Assembly: GCA_026390165.1 (NCBI GenBank)
Contig: JAPLGM010000011.1
Span: forward strand, 1 to 64,000
DNA length: 64,000 nt
Reading direction: 5' to 3'
Source: Campylobacterales bacterium
Lineage (GTDB): Bacteria > Campylobacterota > Campylobacteria > Campylobacterales > Sulfurimonadaceae
Shown here piece by piece: positions 6,807 through 15,399 of this stretch. A model generated the notes under the pieces. That model saw only the letters and a list, made by a program, of their open reading frames with translations, ran no database searches and was not told the DNA's origin. Positions within the stretch are counted from its first letter, which is position 1. Every line of letters begins with the position of its first letter. Made by a program: the position numbers and the translations under genes.

Positions 6807-7568
6807 ATGAAACTATTTAAACTCACCCTCGTCTCACTTGCATTGGCTTCTGCCCTTGCGGCTCAAACCATCACCGTAGCAGCGGCAGCGAATATGAAAT
6901 ATGCCGTTACGGACATCGCCAAAGCGTTTACCAAAGAATCGGGGATTGATGTCAAAATCATCACCGGAGCGTCAGGGAAATTGACGCAGCAAATCATGAG
7001 CGGTGCCCCTTACGATGCGTTTCTCTCCGCCGATGTTGAGTTTCCTGCCAAATTGGCACAAAGCGGTTTTACAACAACCCCTTCTCAAGTGTATGCGTAT
7101 GGCTCCCTTATCCTTTGGAGCGATACGGGGATTGATCTTTCAAAAGGCTTAGCTGTGGTCGCTGATCCATCGGTGAAAAAAATCGCTGTTGCTAATCCTA
7201 AAACCGCTCCCTATGGTGTCGAAGCGATGAATGCCATGAAGTTTTATAAAGTAGATACCAATGCTATTACCCCTAAGTTGGTCATTGCTGAATCCATCTC
7301 TCAAGTAGGCGCATACGTCACCACCAAAGCCGTTGATGTTGGATTTATGGCAAAATCAATTGTCCTCTCTCCTGAAATGAAAAACGTCGGGAAATGGGTA
7401 GAAGTCGATCCAAAAGCGTACAACACAATCGATCAAGCGATGGTAGGACTCAAAAATGGAACTCCCGAAAATCAAATCGCTGCCAAAAAATTCTTACGAT
7501 TTATGAGTTCATCAGCGGCGCAAACGATTTTAAAAGCAAGTGGGTATAAATTACCTGCGGCGAAATAA
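6807..7568 (+). CDS. modA: ModA, periplasmic molybdate-binding protein
   Basis: The protein has 253 residues with a signal peptide cleaved after SALAA (about residue 19). The mature start ITVAAAANMKYAVTDIAKAF and the segments GASGKLTQQIMSGAPYDAFLSADVEFPAKL and KTAPYG are ModA hallmarks; the serine and threonine residues there contribute to oxyanion binding in the family. It hands molybdate to the ModB/ModC transporter encoded at 12707-14253. The start at 6807 has AAAGGA eight bases upstream; the frame is open further 5' into mop and should not be extended. Confidence 0.95.
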   Translation: MKLFKLTLVSLALASALAAQTITVAAAANMKYAVTDIAKAFTKESGIDVKIITGASGKLTQQIMSGAPYDAFLSADVEFPAKLAQSGFTTTPSQVYAYGSLILWSDTGIDLSKGLAVVADPSVKKIAVANPKTAPYGVEAMNAMKFYKVDTNAITPKLVIAESISQVGAYVTTKAVDVGFMAKSIVLSPEMKNVGKWVEVDPKAYNTIDQAMVGLKNGTPENQIAAKKFLRFMSSSAAQTILKASGYKLPAAK

Positions 7569-7577
7569 GGATTCCCC

Positions 7578-8954
7578 ATGACGAAATTAAGTGTTGTAAC
7601 CGCATTGCTATTAGGAAGTGGTGTATTGGCATCCGCTGCCGATGATTTGGCAAGTGCGTTTAAAGAGGGAAAACTTGATGGGCGAATTCGCGCTCAGTAT
7701 TTTAATACCGATTGGGATGATAATAGCATTAAAGGTAAAAATGGATCGGATGCCAACGGACTGGCTGTTGGTGGCAGTTTGATCTATAAAACAGCCCCTT
7801 TGTATGGAGTTAGTGCCGGAGCAGGTCTTTATACAACCCAAAATCCTGCCGGATGGACGGAGGCGAACGACGGAGCTACGTCAACCACCAGTAAAGATCT
7901 CTTTTCTCGTGATGCGGGTCAACCGTATGGTGAGGGGTATGCGGTTTTAGCCGAAGCCTATTTGCAAGTCGATATTGCCAAAACCAAAGGTAAAGGGGGT
8001 CATTTCTTGATGAATAACCCATGGATTACCCCCAATGATACCAAGATGATCCCTATTTCGGTAGAGGGGTATGAGGGGATCTCAAATGATATTGCCAATA
8101 CCACCATCCAGCTTGATTATGCCGATAAACTCAAAGAACGCGGGATGACCTATTTTGGAAATATGACCGATACGGGAGACACCCCCCTTAAAATTAAAAA
8201 TTATTACAGTGGTGGAACACACGGGGATGCCCCCTCCGTCATCGTGGCAGGGATTAAAAACAAATCCATTAACGGCTTAGAACTTCAAGCATGGTGGATG
8301 AACTGGAACGATCTCGCCAACCAAGCACTCGTTGAAGCCAACTACGCACTTGAAGCGGGAGATGTAATCCTTGGATTTGGTGCTCGTTATATTAAACAAT
8401 ATGATAAAGGGGCAGGAGCAATTCTTGCACCTAAAACCACCAATGGTGATAACGACAATAGCATTGACTCTTCGTTGTGGGCACTTCGGACAACGGCTGA
8501 TTATCGTGCAGTTAAACTGCTCCTATCACTGTCGCAAACCAGCAAAAATGGGGATATGATTGCCCCTTGGCGCGGATTTTTGACACAAGGATACACCCGC
8601 AGTATGACGGTCACAGACTGGAATGCCAACACCAAGGCATATAAAGCGCAAATTGACTATGATTTCAATGCAATGGTATCAGGACTTAGCACCTCAATTA
8701 GTTATTCGTATTACAATCGGGATCCGAGTAAAACACCTTATGCCAGTGCAACGGATCGTCTCTTTGGCAATGGGGATACTCGTCAGACCAACCTTGATAT
8801 TGTCTATAAATTAGCAGGCAGTTTTAAAGGGACGGAGCTTAAAGCCCGTTTTATGGATCAGAATAATGATCTTGATGGAACAAAAGAGGATGGCACATCA
8901 ATTGTAAACACCTCTAACAAAGAAATGCGTTTAGAAGCAAACTACCGTTTTTAA
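7578..8954 (+). CDS. Outer-membrane porin, Campylobacterota OprD-like
   Basis: The protein has 458 residues with a signal peptide (LSVVTALLLGSGVLASA) and the start DLASAFKEGKLDGRIRAQYF that is typical of the Campylobacterota porin group. It continues with many amphipathic strands and ends in MRLEANYRF, with the terminal Phe used for barrel insertion. It follows modA by 9 bases with a TAAGGA box, so it is part of the molybdate operon. That placement suggests it admits molybdate through the outer membrane; specificity is inference. Confidence 0.85.
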   Translation: MTKLSVVTALLLGSGVLASAADDLASAFKEGKLDGRIRAQYFNTDWDDNSIKGKNGSDANGLAVGGSLIYKTAPLYGVSAGAGLYTTQNPAGWTEANDGATSTTSKDLFSRDAGQPYGEGYAVLAEAYLQVDIAKTKGKGGHFLMNNPWITPNDTKMIPISVEGYEGISNDIANTTIQLDYADKLKERGMTYFGNMTDTGDTPLKIKNYYSGGTHGDAPSVIVAGIKNKSINGLELQAWWMNWNDLANQALVEANYALEAGDVILGFGARYIKQYDKGAGAILAPKTTNGDNDNSIDSSLWALRTTADYRAVKLLLSLSQTSKNGDMIAPWRGFLTQGYTRSMTVTDWNANTKAYKAQIDYDFNAMVSGLSTSISYSYYNRDPSKTPYASATDRLFGNGDTRQTNLDIVYKLAGSFKGTELKARFMDQNNDLDGTKEDGTSIVNTSNKEMRLEANYRF

Positions 8955-9003
8955 ATCCACCGATCCCCTTAGGGGTCACAACTCTTATACACGAAGGAAC
9001 TCC

Positions 9004-9795
9004 ATGTTTTTAGAACCCATCGATTTTGCCGCAATGTACCGCAATCATAAAAATGCGACCGATTTTAAAGGAAAAACCAGCAGTGACTGGGATGATAAAT
9101 CCGCCGATATGGCAGCATCCACTATTGACAGCCCCTACGTGAATGATTTCATCTCCCGTATGAACATTACGGAAGATGATGTGATTCTCGATATTGGATG
9201 CGGTCCAGGAGCACTGAGTATCCCCTTGGCCAAAAAAGCTAAAAAGGTAATCGCCATCGATTTCTCTCCCCAAATGCTCGCCGAACTCGAAGCGTACGCC
9301 GCACGTGAGGGGGTGACGAATATACAAACCGTTCTCCTTGGTTGGGACGATGATTGGAGCACACTCCCAATTGTTGATATTGTCGTGGCATCCCGCTCTA
9401 TGGAGGTCAATGATGCAGCGATAGCTCTGGCGAAGATGTCCTCTCAGGCACGCAAGGGGTGTTATCTTACCTACAAAGTGGGGGGAAGTTTTGTCGATAT
9501 GAATATCCTTGATTACATTGGTAAAAAGATCATCACCAAACCCGATTATTGGTATCTCCCCATCCTCCTGTACCAAAAAGGGTATCTCCCTACTATCGAC
9601 TATATCACCACAGGTAGAGGGAGTATTCGCAGTGCCAATAGCGAAGAGTTCATCCAATCATTGACGTGGAGTCTGGGGGGGATAGATGAGGAGCAAGAGA
9701 GCAAAGCACGAGAGTATTATGATCGTTTTATCACAGGTGAGAATCGCCATCCCAAACCGATGCAATGGGCATTTATTGCGTGGGAGACCAAATGA
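9004..9795 (+). CDS. Class I SAM-dependent methyltransferase in the mod operon
   Basis: The 263-residue protein has a Rossmann methyltransferase core: motif I VILDIGCGPGALSIPLA (about 60-76), the acidic end of strand 2 in VIAIDFSPQMLAEL, and a strand-4 region VDIVVASRSMEV. A GAAGGA box precedes the ATG. The stop overlaps the modD start by ATGA, which ties it to molybdenum use. Similar methyltransferases are found next to mod genes in relatives, as far as I recall, but the substrate is unknown. Confidence 0.8.
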   Translation: MFLEPIDFAAMYRNHKNATDFKGKTSSDWDDKSADMAASTIDSPYVNDFISRMNITEDDVILDIGCGPGALSIPLAKKAKKVIAIDFSPQMLAELEAYAAREGVTNIQTVLLGWDDDWSTLPIVDIVVASRSMEVNDAAIALAKMSSQARKGCYLTYKVGGSFVDMNILDYIGKKIITKPDYWYLPILLYQKGYLPTIDYITTGRGSIRSANSEEFIQSLTWSLGGIDEEQESKAREYYDRFITGENRHPKPMQWAFIAWETK

Positions 9796-10640
9796 TCGCA
9801 TTAACAGACTATGAACTCGAAACCCTCCTTGCCGAAGATGTCCCCTACGGTGATTTGACTACCACCGCATTGGGTATCACAGACCAACGCGCCCGTATCA
9901 CTTTTGCTACGCGTGAACGCCCTCTCGTCGTCTCGTGCACCGAAGAGGCGGTTCGGCTATGTGGACTCTATGGATTGGAGATCGACGGATTTGTGAAATC
10001 AGGCACCCTCGTTCCCCCCAAAAGCGTCTTTCTCGAAGCACACGGCGAAGCGGGAAATATCCATCGCGTATGGAAAAGCATCCAAAACCTCCTCGATTAC
10101 GCCAGCGGTATTGCTACCTACACCCGTGAAGCCGTTTTATTAGCCCGTACCATCAATCCCGATATCGTTGTCGCTACCACCCGAAAAACGACCCCCTTTA
10201 CGAAAAAAATCGCCATCAAAGCGGTCGAATCGGGGGGAGGTGTCGCACACCGTTTGGGACTTTCTGAATCCATCCTCGTTTTTGAGTACCACCGTGTATT
10301 TTTTCCCAATGATGATGCGTTTGCTACGGCATTAAGAAAAATGAAAAAAATGAATCCCGAGAAAAAAATCGTCATCGAAGCCGAAACACTGGAAGATGGA
10401 CTGAAATTCGCCGCAATGGGAGCCGACATTCTCCAACTCGAAAAAATGCCCCTCACGAAGCTCTCCGATACAGTACGTATCCTTCACACCGATTATCCCC
10501 ATATCACCCTCATCGCCACGGGGGGAATCAGTGCCAAAAATATTGCTGAGTATGCAGCTACGGGCGTTGATATGATCGTCACCTCATCGCCGTATAATGC
10601 GCAACCTGCGGATGTTAAGGTTAGGATTGAGGCGGTATGA
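9792..10640 (+). CDS. modD: ModD, QAPRTase-like molybdenum utilisation protein
   Basis: The 282-residue protein is homologous to nicotinate-nucleotide pyrophosphorylase (NadC). It begins LTDYELETLLAEDVPYGDLTT, followed by NLLDYASGIATYTREAV, ATTRKTTPFTKKIAIKAVESGG..HRLGLSE and a barrel end with IVIEAETLEDGLKFAAMGADILQLEKM and LIATGGISAKNIAEYAATGVDMIVTSSPY. The ModD variety is linked to molybdate transport genes; its reaction is not established. The start overlaps the methyltransferase stop (ATGA). Confidence 0.9.
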   Translation: MIALTDYELETLLAEDVPYGDLTTTALGITDQRARITFATRERPLVVSCTEEAVRLCGLYGLEIDGFVKSGTLVPPKSVFLEAHGEAGNIHRVWKSIQNLLDYASGIATYTREAVLLARTINPDIVVATTRKTTPFTKKIAIKAVESGGGVAHRLGLSESILVFEYHRVFFPNDDAFATALRKMKKMNPEKKIVIEAETLEDGLKFAAMGADILQLEKMPLTKLSDTVRILHTDYPHITLIATGGISAKNIAEYAATGVDMIVTSSPYNAQPADVKVRIEAV

Positions 10641-10661
10641 GAATAACTAAAGTAGATGTTT

Positions 10662-10667
10662 TATGAT
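10662..10667 (+). promoter_or_regulatory. Probable -10 box for the AAA-PIN pair
   Basis: TATGAT at 10662-10667 lies in the 87-base gap after modD, about 60 bases before the ATPase start. Most genes upstream in this operon are separated by 10 bases or less, so this gap and box suggest separate transcription of the inserted pair. Confidence 0.35.
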
Positions 10668-10727
10668 AAAATATAAAGAATATTTAAAGTACATAGTTTA
10701 TTCCTATGGACTAAAGGATTCTGCCGT

Positions 10728-11903
10728 ATGAAAATCCAAGACGTAACGATTCAAAATTTTAGAGGGATTTCTTCTAATCCATTTACAGTCTCTTTAGACC
10801 CTCAACTCACTGTCTTTATTGGGAGTAATGGAATCGGAAAATCGACGATTTTAGATGCAGTATCCATGGTTCTATCGCGTATTGTTAACCTCATTCGATT
10901 TCAGAAAAGTTCTGGAACCTCTTTTAAAGAGACTGATTTTCCTATAGGACAGCGATTTTTTGATGGAACGTCGATAAGTATAATTCCAGTAAACAGAAAA
11001 ATATGGGAACTAAGCAAAGAAAAATCAAAATCAAAAATTTCCTCTATTACGGATAAAGAGTACACAGAAAGCATTAGAGCGCATATTTTTGAGACAGAAG
11101 AGCAATGTTCTATCCCTCTTTTTGTCTATTATAGAACTAACCGAGCTGTGCTAGATATTCCCTTAAAAATTCGTAAAAAACACGATTTTTCACTGCTAGA
11201 AGCGTATGAGGATGCTCTTGTTGGAAGTGCAAATTTTAGACATTTTTTTGAATGGTTTCGTAATCGTGAGGATTTAGAAAATGAAATCAAAAATCAAGAA
11301 AGAAATCTTGATTATTCTGACAAACAACTCAGTGCAGTTCGTGTAGCGATAGAAAGTGTTATGAATAATTTCTGTTGTTTGTCAGTACGTCGAAATCCAT
11401 TACGTATGGTGATTAAAAAAGACGGGAAAGAACTCCTTGTTGATCATCTCTCTGATGGAGAAAAATGTATGTTAGCTATGATAGGGGATTTAGCCCGCCG
11501 CCTTGCAATCGCTAATCCTACTTTGCAAGAGCCTCTTAAAGGGAAAGGAATTGTCCTCATCGATGAAATCGAGCTTCATCTACACCCGACATGGCAAAAA
11601 ATGATCCTCAGTAAACTCTGTAAGGTTTTTCCAAATTGTCAGTTTATTGTTAGTACACACTCTCCGGTGGTTCTAGCGGAGCTACAAAACGGTAAAATTT
11701 TTGAGCTTTCTAAACAAAATGATTACTTGGAAGCAAAAGCGATAGAAAGTAATAATAACTATTTTTTAAACGATATACTCAAAGAGTTTTTTGATGTTGA
11801 TTTGAACAAAGACCGAATTGAAAATGTTGATAAAGAAAGGCAAAAAAAAGGTAAAGAAATTTTATTAAATCTTATTCAAAATTTGCAAGGGAATATGCAA
11901 TGA
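10728..11903 (+). CDS. AAA/SMC-like ATPase paired with a PIN protein
   Basis: The protein has 391 residues and is of the AAA_21/OLD-like class: an N-terminal strand IQNFRGISS, Walker A GSNGIGKST (32-40), signature LSDGEK (about 240), Walker B GIVLIDEIELHLHP (about 275) and a His switch STHSP (about 310). The C-terminal 80 residues are charged and helical and carry no TOPRIM nuclease domain. ATPases of this shape form two-gene systems with an effector in many anti-phage modules (PtuA, AriA, Gabija-like), where the ATPase senses the invader. Here the partner is the PIN protein that overlaps it by ATGA. It is AT-rich compared with the mod genes on both sides. The specific system is not one that I can name. 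Confidence 0.85.
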   Translation: MKIQDVTIQNFRGISSNPFTVSLDPQLTVFIGSNGIGKSTILDAVSMVLSRIVNLIRFQKSSGTSFKETDFPIGQRFFDGTSISIIPVNRKIWELSKEKSKSKISSITDKEYTESIRAHIFETEEQCSIPLFVYYRTNRAVLDIPLKIRKKHDFSLLEAYEDALVGSANFRHFFEWFRNREDLENEIKNQERNLDYSDKQLSAVRVAIESVMNNFCCLSVRRNPLRMVIKKDGKELLVDHLSDGEKCMLAMIGDLARRLAIANPTLQEPLKGKGIVLIDEIELHLHPTWQKMILSKLCKVFPNCQFIVSTHSPVVLAELQNGKIFELSKQNDYLEAKAIESNNNYFLNDILKEFFDVDLNKDRIENVDKERQKKGKEILLNLIQNLQGNMQ

Positions 11904-12325
11904 AATATTTCATCGACACCAATCTTATTATTGACGTATTTGAAAGAAAAAATTCAGACTCTATTACCAAATTATCCCTTATCTTAGAAGATTCAAATAA
12001 CGAAATATTTTATAATGGAATAGTTTATACGGAAACATTAAGAACTATTTTAGATGAAAATACATTTTCTGAATTAAAGTCAGCATTTGATCTTTTTACA
12101 TGGCTAGATATTGATCAATCTATTTATACGGAAACAAAGAAATTTTCGAGATTTTGCCACTCTAAAGAGATAAAAGTGACAAAAGGGAGATGCGAAGTTA
12201 TTGACATAATACATTTTATCACTGCCAAACATTATGGTTTAGAACTTTTTAGCAATGATAGTGATATGCAAAAACTTGAAGAAGCTTACCAACAATTTTT
12301 CATCCCTTCAACACATCTATCATGA
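11900..12325 (+). CDS. PIN-domain protein, putative ribonuclease effector
   Basis: The 141-residue protein has the acidic residues of a PIN nuclease: Asp6 in YFIDTNLIIDVFE, Glu45 in VYTETLRTI, Asp102 in VIDIIHFITAKHYG and Asp120/Asp122 in LFSNDSDMQKL. PIN domains cut RNA in VapC-type toxins. There is no small antitoxin gene next to it; the only tightly linked gene is the ATPase upstream. The start overlaps the ATPase stop and the stop overlaps the following TOBE gene (both ATGA), so all three may be translationally coupled. Confidence 0.75.
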   Translation: MKYFIDTNLIIDVFERKNSDSITKLSLILEDSNNEIFYNGIVYTETLRTILDENTFSELKSAFDLFTWLDIDQSIYTETKKFSRFCHSKEIKVTKGRCEVIDIIHFITAKHYGLELFSNDSDMQKLEEAYQQFFIPSTHLS

Positions 12326-12717
12326 ACACCCTCCCAGCAACCCTAACCGCCATCACAACCTCCGAGCACCTCACGTGCCTTAGTGTTGCCGTAGGAGATG
12401 ACACCTTTCACCTCCTCCTAGCCGAACAATGTCATGATACCATTGGTACACCTTTGACGCTAGTATTCAAAGAGACCGAAGTACTCCTCGCCTCAACACC
12501 TACGGCAACGACTGCCAATATCCATCATGCCGTAGTAACGAAGATCGAACAAGGAAGTGTGTTATCGCAAATTTCCCTCACCTATCACGAGATAACGATC
12601 GCAGCCCTCGTCCCTACCCTGACATTCAATCCCCTAAATATCCATGAGGGAGATGATGTATTTTGGATAGTGAGTCCGTCTGAAATTTCCCTCTTGCGGA
12701 GTAACCATGGAATCTGA
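12322..12717 (+). CDS. TOBE-type molybdate-binding protein
   Basis: This encodes 131 residues with two weakly conserved TOBE/Mop-like halves: LPATLTAITTSEHLTCLSVAV and IHHAVVTKIEQGSVLSQISLTYHEITIAALVPTLTF..IHEGDDVFWIVSPSEISLL. It is more diverged than the Mop protein at 6380. The place directly before modB, overlapping its start by 11 bases, supports a role in oxyanion handling. Assignment rests on pattern and context. Confidence 0.65.
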   Translation: MNTLPATLTAITTSEHLTCLSVAVGDDTFHLLLAEQCHDTIGTPLTLVFKETEVLLASTPTATTANIHHAVVTKIEQGSVLSQISLTYHEITIAALVPTLTFNPLNIHEGDDVFWIVSPSEISLLRSNHGI

Positions 12718-13381
12718 ATTTTTAAGCACAATGGTGCTGACATTTAAACTAGCAACCATTACGACCGTGATACTTCTCCTTATCGGGATTCCCCTTGCGT
12801 CATTCTTGGTATTTAGTAAAATTCGATTCAAAAGTATTATTGAGACCATCGTGAGTATGCCCCTCGTTCTTCCCCCCTCCGTACTAGGGTTTTATCTCCT
12901 CCTCACCTTCAGCCCTGCTTCTGTTATCGGAGAGTTTTTAACCTCACACGGCATTCGATTAGCCTTTAGTTTCGAAGGGTTGGTGATCGGTTCTGTCCTC
13001 TTTAGCTTGCCCTTTATGGTGCATCCTATCCAGTCGGCTCTCTCCCAAGTTCCCCTCTCCATCTTCGAGGCCTCTTATACTCTTGGAAAATCAAAATTAG
13101 AGACGATGATCCGTGTCATCCTCCCCTCCATCCGTCACGGGCTCATTTCTGGGATCGTCCTTGCATTCGCCCATACGGTGGGAGAGTTCGGGGTGATACT
13201 AATGATCGGGGGAAATATTCCGGGAGAGACCCGTGTCGCCTCCATCGCCATCTACGACGAAGTAGAATCACTCAACTACGCCATGGCGCACCAATACGCC
13301 CTCACCCTCTTTGTCGTCACCTTTTCGATACTCCTCCTCGTCTATACTCTCAACAAGAAGTCCTTAGGGGGGATCAAATGA
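12707..13381 (+). CDS. modB: ModB, molybdate ABC transporter permease
   Basis: The 224-residue protein has about five membrane helices. Segments typical of ModB are SMPLVLPPSVLGFYLLL (about 50-66) and the ABC-coupling loop EASYTLGKSKLETMIRVILPSIRHGLISG (the EAA motif, about 122-150), then AHTVGEFGVILMIGGNIPGETRVASIAIYD. It forms the membrane channel fed by ModA and driven by ModC. It overlaps the TOBE gene before it and modC after it (ATGA). Confidence 0.95.
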   Translation: MESEFLSTMVLTFKLATITTVILLLIGIPLASFLVFSKIRFKSIIETIVSMPLVLPPSVLGFYLLLTFSPASVIGEFLTSHGIRLAFSFEGLVIGSVLFSLPFMVHPIQSALSQVPLSIFEASYTLGKSKLETMIRVILPSIRHGLISGIVLAFAHTVGEFGVILMIGGNIPGETRVASIAIYDEVESLNYAMAHQYALTLFVVTFSILLLVYTLNKKSLGGIK

Positions 13382-14253
13382 TTGTCATTAATATCACCAA
13401 ACATCTCAATACTGCGGATGGGGCTTTAGAAGCCCATTTTGACCTCTCTATTCATGATGGGGAGTTTCTCACACTCTTTGGCCCTTCTGGTGCGGGAAAA
13501 ACAACGCTAATGCGTATGATAGCAGGGCTTGAAAAACCTGATAGTGGACATATCGAAGTGGACGGTGAGGTGTGGTTTGATCACACCCAAAAGATCAATC
13601 TCTCCCCTCAAAAGCGTAGTATCGGATTTGTCTTCCAAGACTACGCCCTCTTTCCGACAATGAGCGTCCGAGAAAATCTCCTTTTTGCCGCTGAAAATGC
13701 TCAACAACGTCGTACCGTTGATGAGCTCATCGAACTCATCGAACTCTCTAACCTCTCCGATCGTCTCCCCGCAACCCTCTCAGGGGGACAAAAACAGCGT
13801 GTTGCCCTTGCCCGTGCCCTTGTGCGACGACCTAAGATATTGCTCCTTGATGAACCGCTCTCCGCATTGGATCCCACCATGCGCCAAAAACTCCAAGACG
13901 AACTGACCCTCATCCATAAACGGCTTGGGGTTACAACATTATTGGTAAGTCATGATATTGCCGAGACAGTCAAACTCTCCGACCGCTTAGCACAAATCGA
14001 ATCGGGGAAAATCCTCCGTACATGTACACCTATGGAGTTTTTCAGCCCCCAAACACTCAGTGGTAAATTACAGCTTATCGGAGAAGTTTTAAAGATGGAA
14101 GAGGATTTTCCTGTAGTGATTGTAACTTTACTCGTTGGGAATTCTGTCGTTCGTACCGTTTTAAGCACCGAGGAATCATCGGCTTTGCACATCGGAGACC
14201 ATGCCATTATTTCGACAAAAGCGTTTAATCCAATTGTAATGGCATTGGAGTAG
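13378..14253 (+). CDS. modC: ModC, molybdate ABC transporter ATPase
   Basis: The 291-residue protein has Walker A GPSGAGKTT (about 38-46), Q-loop VFQDYALFPTMSV, signature LSGGQKQRVALARAL, Walker B ILLLDEPLSALD and switch His in LVSHDI. The C-terminal 60 residues (IGEVLKMEEDFPVVIV..DHAIISTKAFNPIVMALE) form a TOBE-like tail, as usual for ModC, which may sense the oxyanion. It is the last gene of the mod set and faces trmA. Confidence 0.95.
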   Translation: MIVINITKHLNTADGALEAHFDLSIHDGEFLTLFGPSGAGKTTLMRMIAGLEKPDSGHIEVDGEVWFDHTQKINLSPQKRSIGFVFQDYALFPTMSVRENLLFAAENAQQRRTVDELIELIELSNLSDRLPATLSGGQKQRVALARALVRRPKILLLDEPLSALDPTMRQKLQDELTLIHKRLGVTTLLVSHDIAETVKLSDRLAQIESGKILRTCTPMEFFSPQTLSGKLQLIGEVLKMEEDFPVVIVTLLVGNSVVRTVLSTEESSALHIGDHAIISTKAFNPIVMALE

Positions 14254-14263
14254 TTTTCACTAC
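14250..14263. terminator. Small hairpin between convergent modC and trmA
   Basis: GTAGT (14250-14254) pairs with ACTAC (14259-14263) around TTTC, across the modC stop codon and just before the trmA stop. It is short and lacks a clear T-run, so its role as a two-way terminator is weakly supported. Confidence 0.3.
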
Positions 14264-15378
14264 GCCAAAGATTTCCGTCTAAGCTTAACCCCCATCTCCA
14301 AATGATGGGTATAAGGAAATTGATCGAACAGTGCCATCGCTTGAACCTCATGAGTTTGACTTAAAATTTCCAAATCACGCAAAAGCGTTTCAGGATTGCA
14401 CGAGATATAGAGAAGATGGTCAAATCGTGCCGCAAACGCACACGGCTCTTCTCCCAAACCACTGCGGGGGGGATCGACGAAAAGGGTTTTCAGATGATAA
14501 TCACTCACCTTCAGCCCCTCAAGACGACGGAACTCCCTCGTCCCATCAAGTGCTTGGGTAAATTCCTCTGCACTGAGACGGACAAAATCAATATTCTCAA
14601 TAGTGTTAAGAACCATATTCCGTTTCGCCGCAACAATAGAAGCTTTGGAAATCTCAGTGGCTAAAACACGATCAAACTGAGTCGCAAAAGGGATGGTAAA
14701 ATTCCCCGCACCACAATAAAGCTCCAGTAAATCGCCCCCTACTCCCTCCAGCTGTTCCAATGACCATGAGACCATTTTTTCATTGACAAGGGCATTAGGC
14801 TGGGTAAAACTGTTTTCAATGTGAACATAGTGGTAATCACGCTCACCGATATGAAGTGTTTCGGTCACGTAATCGTGGCTTAACACGATTTTTTGCTTAC
14901 GGCTTCGCCCGATGATGGAAATGCCCAACTCTTTTTCGATCATCCGTCCTTTCTCACTCCAGCTCTCATCCAACGCTCTATGATAGATCAAACTTGCCAA
15001 CACTTCACCGCTGCTATGACTCGTCAAAAAATCGATACCGAAAAGTTTATGTCCCAATTCATGCTTTTTGATTTGGGCCAAAAGGGGGAGCATCACCGCT
15101 GCAATATTCTCATGGACGATGGAACAGTGGGTGATCTTCACCACCCCTTGTTTATCGGCACGATTCATCGCATAAAACGACCCCTCGTCATCATGATACA
15201 CTTTGAACTCAGCACGAGAGCGATAATGCTCTTCAATGGATTCAAAGCAATCAATATTTCCACTAAAATAAGGGGCAAACTGCTCTTTTATCATCTCTGT
15301 CTTCGTGGCCAATTGCCCCGCATACCCCTCTTCGTACAAACGGCAGCTGCCACAAACTCCAAAATATTCACATTCCAC
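14260..15378 (-). CDS. trmA: TrmA-type tRNA/rRNA uracil-5-methyltransferase
   Basis: The 372-residue protein makes 5-methyluridine in RNA. It has a SAM-binding motif LLELYCGAGNFTIPFA (about 215-230), the VDPPRSGL motif (about 302) and the catalytic Cys in YISCNPETL (about 332) with the general base Glu near the C-terminus (HHLEMG). The N-terminus has CEYFGVCGSC. I accept the GTG start at 15378 because a GAGG box lies 7 bases upstream. TrmA (U54 of tRNA) is favoured over RlmD types by length and absence of a TRAM domain. Confidence 0.9.
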   Translation of the reverse strand: MECEYFGVCGSCRLYEEGYAGQLATKTEMIKEQFAPYFSGNIDCFESIEEHYRSRAEFKVYHDDEGSFYAMNRADKQGVVKITHCSIVHENIAAVMLPLLAQIKKHELGHKLFGIDFLTSHSSGEVLASLIYHRALDESWSEKGRMIEKELGISIIGRSRKQKIVLSHDYVTETLHIGERDYHYVHIENSFTQPNALVNEKMVSWSLEQLEGVGGDLLELYCGAGNFTIPFATQFDRVLATEISKASIVAAKRNMVLNTIENIDFVRLSAEEFTQALDGTREFRRLEGLKVSDYHLKTLFVDPPRSGLGEEPCAFAARFDHLLYISCNPETLLRDLEILSQTHEVQAMALFDQFPYTHHLEMGVKLRRKSLA

Positions 15379-15399
15379 TACAACACCTCTAAAACTAAA

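Noticed and set aside
9010-9657. 215-codon minus-strand frame
   Set aside because: It is the antisense shadow of the methyltransferase gene, which has clear family motifs and a ribosome site.
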